Positions 1-6,708 of a stretch of DNA of 64,000 nucleotides are shown here, one piece after another. Below the pieces are notes generated by a model, which had not been told where the DNA came from, ran no database searches, and saw only the letters and a program-made list of their open reading frames with translations. Both the position numbers and the translations under genes were made by a program. Origin of the DNA: Pedobacter sp. KBS0701 (GTDB lineage: Bacteria; Bacteroidota; Bacteroidia; Sphingobacteriales; Sphingobacteriaceae). The stretch spans positions 186,001 through 250,000 of the forward strand of contig NZ_CP042171.1 in assembly GCF_005938645.2 (NCBI RefSeq), written 5' to 3'. Within the stretch, counting starts at the first letter, position 1, and the number at the start of each line of letters is the position of its first letter.

Positions 1-516
1 TCCCCGGTTGGTAATTGCTTCCTGCACTGCTGCGGTTTTTAATAAGTTAACGCATTGTTCCTGAACATTCAGTTCCACCAGTCTGTTGTAACGTGCGCCT
101 TCATCCTCAATGGCATTTAACTCATCTCTATGGATGCGGTAAACGTCACGGATATTTCTTAACCATGGATTGAGTATGCCCATATCTGCAGGTTGCATTG
201 CTGCTTTAACACCCCCGCAGTTGTAGTGGCCGCAAACCACAATATGGTTCACTTTCAAATGACGCACGGCATAGTTTAGCACCGTCATCACGTTTAAATC
301 CACGTTGTTTACCAGGTTGGCCACATTCCGGTGTACAAAAGCCTGACCTGGTTGTATGCCCATTAAATCTTCTGCCGTAACACGGCTATCTGAACATCCG
401 ATATATAAAAACTCCGGACTCTGTCCTTTTGATAGTTCAGTAAAGTAATCAGGATTGATAGCCAATTTATCGGCGATCCATTTTTCGTTGTTCTTAAAAA
501 CGTCTTCTACATTCAT
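1..516 (-). CDS. beta-class carbonic anhydrase, 3' end cut by the window edge
   Basis: Reversible hydration of CO2 to bicarbonate by a cytoplasmic zinc enzyme. The reading frame starts at the ATG at 514-516 and stays open for 172 codons to the left edge, so the C-terminus is missing. The family's zinc and active-site pattern is visible: a CxDxR motif (C41, D43, R45) and an HxxC motif (H97, C100) followed by Gly-Gly. About 210-220 residues are usual for the family, so perhaps 40 are lost. No signal peptide. It faces away from everything else in the window and is probably an independent housekeeping gene. Confidence 0.95.
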   Translation of the reverse strand, partial: MNVEDVFKNNEKWIADKLAINPDYFTELSKGQSPEFLYIGCSDSRVTAEDLMGIQPGQAFVHRNVANLVNNVDLNVMTVLNYAVRHLKVNHIVVCGHYNCGGVKAAMQPADMGILNPWLRNIRDVYRIHRDELNAIEDEGARYNRLVELNVQEQCVNLLKTAAVQEAITNRG

Positions 517-1394
517 ATTTGTGCTTTAAATAGCCTTTTTTTGATATATAAATTATATTAAGCTGTTGTTTATGCGGATATAAAATTAACAAAGATTTTC
601 TGATTCCGGCAGCATTCTTCGTCTGTAATTGTTTATTCAGATTGAAATAAATATGTGCCATGCAGATTTTCTTTTATAGACTGTTTTAACAAATTTTATC
701 CTGAAATGTTTGCTGATTTGTGAGCCATTGAGGAAGGAAATTCAATGTAGGAATTATTGAGTGGTGTGGTTGAGGTTTAATGTTAGCGCCATCACGCTGA
801 CCTGTAGCGATAGGAAAGCTGGAATTGAATTAATTTCAGGTTTTATATTGCAGGCAAGAATTATTTCCGGCAAACAGGCCTATTGTGTTTAGCCCCTCTC
901 TAAGGCGATCGTCCTGCTGAATTTATTTTAGCATATTTCCTGGCTAACTCTAACGCAAATATTGAAATTTTCCGCTCTATGCCGCGGTGGCATGGTACTT
1001 TGGAGCGCCAAAGTACCCAAAGCTCTTTGTCAATCCAGCAATGGGCCTTTTACACAACCCTATACGCATCAAAAAAACGGTGGCACTTCGTTTTGTGTTC
1101 AATATTTTTTAAAATTAAATCATCGTTATGAACACAAAACCACTACGTTTTAGGTTTGGCAATGCTATTTGTTCTTTCCTGCAACCGTTTTTTTGATTTC
1201 TCCGGCCCTTGGGATTGACGGCGTTCTTCGGTAAAACCTGTGTTGTATTAAAGTTGCTTAGCAAAAGGAATAAAAAGCCCAAACCAGAAGATGTGTGTAC
1301 ACGATAGGCAAAAAGTTGGAAAATTTCAATGACTTAAACGGATCATGAAAACACACGGTTGATTTTAAAATAACTTTTGAGCCATAATAATAGA
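517..1394. other. gene-poor gap with palindromic repeat remnants
   Basis: No convincing gene. The left part should contain the promoter of the carbonic anhydrase gene. The right part (about 960-1200) contains two clear inverted repeats, listed separately. The remainder is AT-rich and shows nothing recognisable. Confidence 0.6.
960..1200. repeat. palindrome-rich intergenic element
   Basis: Two strong inverted repeats lie here. At 994-1003 and 1008-1017 the arms GGTACTTTGG/CCAAAGTACC pair perfectly around a 4-base loop. At 1090-1101 and 1129-1140 GTTTTGTGTTCA/TGAACACAAAAC pair perfectly around 27 bases. The first hairpin resembles in design the TCTTTTTG/CAAAAAGA hairpin inside the repeats at 45 kb and 52.5 kb. 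A short open frame through it (962-1153) has no protein-like features. Probably a non-coding dispersed element. Confidence 0.45.
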
Positions 1395-2036
1395 TTATCT
1401 TAATCTTTCCAGCAGTTTTTTCATACTTGTTAGCTGCAGGATGTTTTTAAATTCAGGGGTATCAAAACCACCTTTAGCGATTACCTGCTTCAGGCTTCTG
1501 TTAAAGCTTCTTACAGAGATACCCAGATAGGCCGCCATGTCTTCTTTAGAGATGGAAATATGTTCATCAGCCTGCAATTTAAGCAATTTTAAAAGTGCAT
1601 ATTCTAAAGTGTATAGCTGTTGAAATGATGCCCGCGTGCTGGTTTGGATAATTCTGGTAGACAATTCCTGGAGTAAGATGGTAGTGAACTCAGTACTTTT
1701 ATTAATCAACGAAAGGAAAAGATGATCAGGTATAACATAGGCGGTAACCTCACTTATTGCGGCTACATTACACAAACAATTGATCTTTTTTATAGCTTCT
1801 AATTCGCCAACGACTTCGCCCTTACCTAAAAATTCTATAATAAAATCTTTACCGTTTTCTTCAGAAATAAAACATTTGCTAATCCCATCTTTAATGATGT
1901 AAATGTTGCTGATTTTTTCGCCCTGCTCAATAAATCTATACCCTGCTTTAAAGTTTTTAAGCGTAATGGCCTCTTCTTTATTTTCGGCACAAAAACGTTC
2001 AATAAATGACAAGAAAGTAAGGTTGGTACGTAGCAT
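1395..2036 (-). CDS. Crp/Fnr-family transcriptional regulator
   Basis: 213 residues. The N-terminal half (about 20-120) has the cyclic-nucleotide-binding beta-roll pattern (FIEQGE, IKDGISKCF, GEVVGELEAI). The C-terminal part (about 155-190) carries a winged helix-turn-helix (EDMAAYLGISVRSFNRSL). Cytoplasmic DNA-binding protein; effector unknown, and no Fnr-type cysteine cluster stands out at the N-terminus. It is divergent from the HAD/acyltransferase pair across a 78-bp gap containing the palindrome GACAAATGTC, so it may regulate itself and that pair. Confidence 0.88.
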   Translation of the reverse strand: MLRTNLTFLSFIERFCAENKEEAITLKNFKAGYRFIEQGEKISNIYIIKDGISKCFISEENGKDFIIEFLGKGEVVGELEAIKKINCLCNVAAISEVTAYVIPDHLFLSLINKSTEFTTILLQELSTRIIQTSTRASFQQLYTLEYALLKLLKLQADEHISISKEDMAAYLGISVRSFNRSLKQVIAKGGFDTPEFKNILQLTSMKKLLERLR

Positions 2037-2050
2037 ATTTATTTAGTCGA

Positions 2051-2060
2051 GACAAATGTC
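2051..2060. promoter_or_regulatory. candidate Crp/Fnr-type operator (GACAAATGTC)
   Basis: A near-perfect palindrome GACA-AA-TGTC lies between the divergent regulator and the HAD gene, just upstream of where the -33 element of the HAD promoter should be. Position and symmetry suggest a dimeric regulator site. Binding by the neighbouring Crp/Fnr protein is inference. Confidence 0.35.
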
Positions 2061-2084
2061 CTTTTTTAAAGGTAATGGTTGCTT

Positions 2085-2092
2085 TACTTTTG
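2085..2092 (+). promoter_or_regulatory. -7 promoter box TACTTTTG upstream of the HAD gene
   Basis: Exact match to the Bacteroidota -7 consensus TAnnTTTG, 22 bases before the ATG at 2115. No TTTG lies at the expected -33 position, only a T-run, which would fit a promoter that needs an activator. Confidence 0.5.
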
Positions 2093-2114
2093 TGGTGCTA
2101 AAGTAAGCATAACC

Positions 2115-2810
2115 ATGAAAAATCAAATTACTGTAATTGCTTTTGATGCCGACGACACCCTTTGGGTAAATGAACCCTATTTCCGCGAAACCGAAGAGCA
2201 GTTTGCAGGCCTTTTAGAAGACTTTATGCCGCGGCACAGCATCCTGGCAGAGCTTTACAAAACAGAAATGGCCAATTTGCCACTTTATGGTTATGGAATT
2301 AAAGGTTTTGTATTGAGTATGATCGAAACTGTTTTAAGGATAACAGCAGGTAAAATAGATCCTGTTGTGATTAGCAGAGCAATAGCACTCGGGCAGGAAA
2401 TGCTCAATAAACCGGTAGAACTGCTTGATGGGGTAGAAGAAGTACTGAAAGCCTTACATGGAAAATATAAACTGGTAGTGGCTACCAAAGGCGATTTGCT
2501 TGATCAGCAACGAAAATTGACCAAATCAGGACTGGATCATTATTTTCACCATATCGAAATTATGAGTGATAAACAGGAAAGCGATTATCAAAAACTGCTC
2601 AAACACCTGGATTGTAAACCTGAAGCGTTTTTAATGCTGGGTAATTCCTTAAAATCGGATGTTTTACCTGTCCTGAATATTGGCGGACATGCTGTTCACA
2701 TCCCTTTTCACACTACATGGGTGCATGAGCACATTGACCATACCATTGAGCATGTGAATTTTTACCAGATGGAAAGTCTATCTGAAGTTTTACCAAAATT
2801 AATTGAATGA
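2115..2810 (+). CDS. HAD-superfamily hydrolase (phosphatase-like)
   Basis: 231 residues from the ATG at 2115. An upstream in-frame TTG at 2079 would overlap the -7 promoter box and is unlikely. Motif I is FDADDTLW, giving the nucleophile Asp and general acid Asp. A helical cap of about 80 residues follows, then VVATKGD (motif II/III region) and MLGNSLKSDV as the motif IV metal site. Cytoplasmic hydrolase of a phosphorylated metabolite; substrate not predictable. The stop codon overlaps the next start (ATGA), so it is translationally coupled to the CatA-like gene. Confidence 0.88.
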   Translation: MKNQITVIAFDADDTLWVNEPYFRETEEQFAGLLEDFMPRHSILAELYKTEMANLPLYGYGIKGFVLSMIETVLRITAGKIDPVVISRAIALGQEMLNKPVELLDGVEEVLKALHGKYKLVVATKGDLLDQQRKLTKSGLDHYFHHIEIMSDKQESDYQKLLKHLDCKPEAFLMLGNSLKSDVLPVLNIGGHAVHIPFHTTWVHEHIDHTIEHVNFYQMESLSEVLPKLIE

Positions 2811-3451
2811 AAGAAAAAATAGATATCAATACCTGGATCAGAAAAGATCATTTTAAATTTTTTAGCGCCTTTGAAGAACCTTTTTTCGGCGTAACCGTAG
2901 AGGTAGATTGTACTGCTACCTACGAAGAAGCAAAAGAAAATCATGTTTCTTTTTTCCTGCTTTACCTGCACAAATCGCTGGTAGCCGCCAATCAGATAGA
3001 GCCTTTTAGCTACCGCATTATAGATGGCGAAGTTTGGAAATACGATACCGTAAATGCTGCGGCTACCATTAACCGGCCAAACGGCACTTTTGGGTTTGGT
3101 TATATGGATTTCTATGAGGATTTTGAAGATTTTAGAACATCAGCCAACCAAGAGATTGAAAAAGTACAGGCCAGCACAGGTTTAATCCCTTCCTTATCAG
3201 GCGAAAATGTAATTCATTATTCGGCACTGCCCTGGTTAAATTTCACTTCTTTATCACATGCCCGAAATTATGCTTATCAAGATAGCTGTCCTAAAATATC
3301 TTTTGGCAAGCTTAGGGATGAAAACGGCAAAAAAATAATGTCGGTTTCTATACATGTAAACCATGCTTTGATGGATGGATTTAATGTTGCGCAGTTTGTA
3401 GACCGCTATCAGGCGCTATTAAACAGGAAAGAAGTCAATGCATATAGCTAA
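2807..3451 (+). CDS. CatA-like (chloramphenicol acetyltransferase fold) acyltransferase
   Basis: 214 residues, the normal length for chloramphenicol acetyltransferase-fold proteins. The C-terminal motif VNHALMDGF supplies the catalytic HxxxD, and an early segment (FFGVTVEVDCT) matches the family's N-terminal strand. The family transfers an acetyl group from acetyl-CoA to a hydroxyl. Many chromosomal homologues in Bacteroidota are not resistance enzymes, so a resistance function should not be assumed. Starts inside the stop of the HAD gene. Cytoplasmic, no signal peptide. Confidence 0.85.
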   Translation: MKEKIDINTWIRKDHFKFFSAFEEPFFGVTVEVDCTATYEEAKENHVSFFLLYLHKSLVAANQIEPFSYRIIDGEVWKYDTVNAAATINRPNGTFGFGYMDFYEDFEDFRTSANQEIEKVQASTGLIPSLSGENVIHYSALPWLNFTSLSHARNYAYQDSCPKISFGKLRDENGKKIMSVSIHVNHALMDGFNVAQFVDRYQALLNRKEVNAYS

Positions 3452-3522
3452 TCTAGACCTTGAAGAAATAAAATCTAAGAGCGATATAATATTCGGTTAA
3501 TATTAGAAATTTATTTTCGGTA

Positions 3523-3729
3523 ATGTTTATAATTGCCGTTACTGTTCCGTTTTATCTTTTGGCTATCGTAGCCATCTGTTATATGGATACTGCTTTTAAG
3601 GCCGTTATGTTTTTTGTAATGTTACTAATTGCCACATTTGTACTCTTTCTATTCATCAATTATCCTATGCAATCGGCTTTTACGGTAATCTGTTTAATGT
3701 CATTGTTTGCAGTTAAAATTAAAGATTAA
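3523..3729 (+). CDS. small hydrophobic protein, two predicted membrane helices
   Basis: 68 residues, almost entirely hydrophobic, with helices at about 2-20 and 27-62 and a short positive tail (KIKD). It follows the CatA-like gene by 71 bases in the same direction. Not recognised. Composition is membrane-protein-like rather than random, but AT-rich DNA can mimic this, so reality is uncertain. Confidence 0.4.
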   Translation: MFIIAVTVPFYLLAIVAICYMDTAFKAVMFFVMLLIATFVLFLFINYPMQSAFTVICLMSLFAVKIKD

Positions 3730-3748
3730 TTAAAAAGATGAATTATCA

Positions 3749-3779
3749 TTTGCATTCGGGAAAGTATTTGCTATTTTTG
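3749..3779 (+). promoter_or_regulatory. promoter of the tRNA-Ala gene
   Basis: A full Bacteroidota promoter: TTTG at 3749-3752, exactly 19 bases, then TATTTTTG at 3772-3779. It lies 75 bases upstream of the mature tRNA, implying a short 5' leader removed by RNase P. Confidence 0.7.
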
Positions 3780-3853
3780 CTGCTCAAGCCGGAAGCTTGT
3801 TTTCAATAATTGATTTGGTCATTCTCATTTTGGTTATTGAATATTCAAATTTT

Positions 3854-3930
3854 GGGGGATTAGCTCATTTGGCTAGAGCGCTTCGCTGGCAGTGAAGAGG
3901 TGATCGGTTCGAATCCGATATTCTCCACCA
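3854..3930 (+). tRNA. tRNA-Ala (GGC anticodon)
   Basis: A 77-base cloverleaf with encoded CCA (3928-3930). The acceptor stem GGGGGAT/ATTCTCC includes the G3-U70 wobble pair that identifies alanine tRNAs. The anticodon GGC is at 3888-3890 in the loop CTGGCAG. The T-arm contains GGTTCGAATCC. Followed within three bases by its own terminator. Confidence 0.97.
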
Positions 3931-3932
3931 TT

Positions 3933-3966
3933 AAAAGCCGATTTATTAACTTAGATCGGCTTTTTT
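3933..3966 (+). terminator. rho-independent terminator after tRNA-Ala
   Basis: Perfect arms AAAAGCCGAT and ATCGGCTTTT around a 12-base loop, running into a T-tract. Terminates the tRNA transcript. Confidence 0.9.
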
Positions 3967-4263
3967 GTTTCTAAAAAACGAGCTTTATTGTATAAACTCA
4001 CAATCTTGTTTTACAAATGTTTTTTCAATAGCAACTGTTAGAGACTAATTTTCGATCATCATAAGAAAAACCATACCTGGAATTTTAAATCAAGGCTATC
4101 CACAATAGGATAGTAGGCCGAATAAAAGGCATTTAGGTAACCGTTTTGTAGGATAAGTGACAGTGTTTTTAGTATAATGCAATAAGTAACAAATATTTAT
4201 TCCTCATTCGGCACATCGTTTGAGGTCTTATTATAAGTCTGGATAAATCACAATTTGAACAAT

Positions 4264-5037
4264 ATGAAAAAAAGCATAACTCTTTGTATACTTTTTGCAC
4301 TGTTTATTTTCTCTTCTTGTCGCTCTCAAAGCGATAAGCTTGTAGATTTAGGTCAAATCTCAAAAGACTTTGATGTGTCAGAGTTTTATCGTAGCCGGAT
4401 AGAAAAAACGAAGGAAATCATCTCCAAAGATCCTAAAAGTATGGATAAAAAATCTGCCTTGAAGTTGTTAGATAATCCGTTTTTCGTAAAAGATACGCTG
4501 GGCTATTACAAGACGGATGGAAGGTTTCCAACCGAATTATCCTTAGAGTCAACTAGTGACTGGATGGTAAGGGCCAAAAAGCCGACAGATATTTTTGGCT
4601 ATGGCTATAAAACGGTAGCCTACAATTCCGACAAAGATACCCTCGCCATTCTTAATAGAGTGCCTTTCCCAAAAATGGATATGGTTGAAGATCTCAACGG
4701 AAACCTGATGTATCTTAAGGTAGATAAAACTTCAAAAAATGAGAGCGATTTGAATAAGATTAAAGATTACATCACTAAGAATTGCAAGAAGCTTACTGTG
4801 GAAGACGACGATGGGCAGGCTTCTTATTGGGAAGGTAAATTTTTCTATTATTATCTGTCAGCGAATGAACATAAAGAGGAGGAGATATTATCCTATGATG
4901 CAGAGGGGAATAAAAAAACACGGTCTATAAACGTGACTGAAATTAGCCTGGCCATGTTCGAGAAATCTTACATCAAGAAGATGGAAGAACTGCATATCTA
5001 CTCGCCTGGAAGGAAATTTTGGAAAAAGTCAGGTTAG
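4264..5037 (+). CDS. lipoprotein of unknown function
   Basis: 257 residues from the ATG at 4264; a TTG three codons earlier is less likely. A classic lipoprotein signal (MKKSITLCILFALFIFSSC) places Cys19 as the lipidated residue, so the protein is anchored in the envelope. The mature part is charged and rich in Lys/Asp, with no family I recognise. A solitary gene next to the tRNA, with two other secreted or membrane unknowns nearby. Confidence 0.75.
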   Translation: MKKSITLCILFALFIFSSCRSQSDKLVDLGQISKDFDVSEFYRSRIEKTKEIISKDPKSMDKKSALKLLDNPFFVKDTLGYYKTDGRFPTELSLESTSDWMVRAKKPTDIFGYGYKTVAYNSDKDTLAILNRVPFPKMDMVEDLNGNLMYLKVDKTSKNESDLNKIKDYITKNCKKLTVEDDDGQASYWEGKFFYYYLSANEHKEEEILSYDAEGNKKTRSINVTEISLAMFEKSYIKKMEELHIYSPGRKFWKKSG

Positions 5038-5058
5038 AATAATACTTTTGGCGATTAG

Positions 5059-5363
5059 CTAATCTGTTCGATATAGAATTCCCCAGTATCCGCGCTTGAA
5101 AGATCCGTTAAAGAAAGTTCCAGCCTTGTATAATTTTTCGACCTTCAAATCGGTTTTTTTACCTCGTTTATCTTCCAGAACTACGTAAAAGGACCCATGT
5201 GTCCGTGATAAACACTTCTATAAGACCAGGTGACCCTTGCGTTCAGAAAAACAGTTTTTGAGCCGAGGTATTCATTACTAATCAGTATCAGTGAATTAAG
5301 AAAGAAAGTCAGAAAAATACAGCTGGATAAACTATACATCAAAGTACGACGAATGACTTTCAT
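5059..5363 (-). pseudogene. small membrane-anchored protein gene, apparently frameshifted
   Basis: The first frame starts at 5361-5363 (MKVIRRTLMYSL...) with one N-terminal membrane helix and stops at 5181-5183. The sequence beyond this, read in another frame, remains protein-like to a stop at 5059-5061: it contains GSFYVVLEDKRGKK and a tail ending GYWGILYRTD. The span of 305 bases is one short of a multiple of three, so a single missing base near 5190-5205 (or two extra) would restore a protein of about 101 residues. Its start overlaps the stop of the gene at 5360 (ATGA), so both were one operon. It could be a real pseudogene or a sequencing error. Confidence 0.5.
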
Positions 5364-5587
5364 TGTTTTTTTAATCCAGGTTCAATATAATCTAAATCAG
5401 GTAGTACTATAGCACGGTAAAAAATATAACAAATAGGCGTAATGATAACAAAAAGTGGAATAAGACCATATTTTGCTGAATAAATAATCACCTTAGTATC
5501 CTCAAATATCTTGTATCTTGAATAGGTGTGATTCATGATGCAGATGCATAAAACTACAAAAACCACAAGTGCGATTTTGATCTTCAT
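5360..5587 (-). CDS. small membrane protein, unknown
   Basis: 75 residues from the ATG at 5585-5587; an upstream in-frame ATG at 5629 would add 14 hydrophilic residues. Two hydrophobic segments (about 3-20 and 38-57) predict two membrane helices with a charged loop between. No family recognised. It overlaps the start of the frameshifted gene by four bases, which supports both being genuine and co-translated. Confidence 0.55.
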   Translation of the reverse strand: MKIKIALVVFVVLCICIMNHTYSRYKIFEDTKVIIYSAKYGLIPLFVIITPICYIFYRAIVLPDLDYIEPGLKKQ

Positions 5588-5892
5588 TGTTATCCGTTTT
5601 AAATTCGCATCACTTTTTTGATTTAACAAAAAAAAATAAAAGATTTGTGCTCATAGTGGAAAATTGATTTTATTAGCGCCATCGAATCTAAACTTTGGAT
5701 ATGGAAGGTATAAATAAACCCGAAAAACCCTAAAACGTCGTATAAATAATACGGATATAATGAATATCTGTATTTTTGTTACAATTCTAAAAATGCCAAC
5801 CAGCCATTTCAGAGCACTTTGTTGATAATTATCAAAGTCTCATTTATCATTAAGTAAACGTTAAGAAATAATTAATCATACCTTCGGTCCCC
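5588..5892. promoter_or_regulatory. divergent intergenic region with a -7 box at 5771-5778
   Basis: Separates the minus-strand small-gene pair from the plus-strand secreted protein at 5893. TATTTTTG at 5771-5778 matches the -7 consensus for the plus-strand gene, but no TTTG lies 19 bases upstream. Nothing else recognised. Confidence 0.35.
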
Positions 5893-6483
5893 ATGAACAA
5901 CGCTCTAAAAACCATGGTGTTATCATTGTTAATGATTAGCGCTAAAGCTCAATCTGTTAAGCCATTGTCCGCCGATGTGTTATCAGCTGCCCGTGCAGAT
6001 TTTAACAAAAAATTATTGAAATTGGATTCGGTTGATATTGATAATCTACCTGCTTCTGTTTATTTGTTCTCCAGAGATGGTAAACACGAAATAAACGTTG
6101 ACGGAGTTACGGTACTGACTGATCAAAAAGTCATTACTGGTATTAAAGACATGGATCTGTCGGCAGAGTCATTGAAAAATATCAGTGACAGGCTAAAAGT
6201 TCTCGATAAACTTCAGAAAGCCTATAGCGAGGCATCCAATGATGAATATAGGTCTAACAAAAGAAATAAGAATAACATCGTTTTCTATGATCGTAGATTT
6301 TTTGTAATTCTACGCGCAATGAAAGCAACTTTAAAAGACTTTAAAAAGATGTATGCTGCAAATCAGAATGATAAGACTAAAACGATATCATTGGCAACAA
6401 TGAGAAGCCCCAATATTGATAGGAGGTTTTACCATCATTTGATAGAAGTTGAGCAAGAAAAGATAATAACACTAACCAAATAA
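5893..6483 (+). CDS. secreted protein of unknown function
   Basis: 196 residues. The N-terminus (MNNALKTMVLSLLMISAKAQ) looks like a signal peptide with cleavage after AKA. The mature part is mostly charged and probably helical, with no cysteine and no domain I recognise. Likely periplasmic or extracellular. Flanked by a divergent small-gene pair upstream and the GH2 gene downstream, with no functional link evident. Confidence 0.65.
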   Translation: MNNALKTMVLSLLMISAKAQSVKPLSADVLSAARADFNKKLLKLDSVDIDNLPASVYLFSRDGKHEINVDGVTVLTDQKVITGIKDMDLSAESLKNISDRLKVLDKLQKAYSEASNDEYRSNKRNKNNIVFYDRRFFVILRAMKATLKDFKKMYAANQNDKTKTISLATMRSPNIDRRFYHHLIEVEQEKIITLTK

Positions 6484-6493
6484 TTGTTGTCCA

Positions 6494-6543
6494 AGTTAAA
6501 ACCAGCCATCTGTAGCGAAAGTTGTAGGTGGTTTTTGGTTTTA
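6494..6543 (+). terminator. weak terminator-like hairpin
   Basis: AAACCA(G)CC pairs with the GGTGGTTT region further on, with one bulge, followed by a T-rich stretch. Placed just after the stop at 6483. The stem is imperfect. Confidence 0.35.
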
Positions 6544-6708
6544 CGGGGATGTGTGGCTATGTAATTTATTAGAGTATAGTAACACAATTCGCTCGTTTAA
6601 TTTTTGTTTTTATAATCGAACCAACTAAAATTAAACCATTTATTTGCTTATTTTAACCTTGTTCTTTCCTGATGTTGGTAAGCACTGTTTTAACATTTAG
6701 ATTTGAGG

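Noticed and set aside
962..1153. 63-codon plus-strand frame
   Set aside because: It runs through palindromic repeat DNA; composition is not protein-like and no domain or signal is seen.
2807..3451. Chloramphenicol resistance gene
   Set aside because: Fold and HxxxD motif fit, but chromosomal CatA-like proteins of Bacteroidota are diverse and it is coupled to a HAD hydrolase, so resistance is not claimed.
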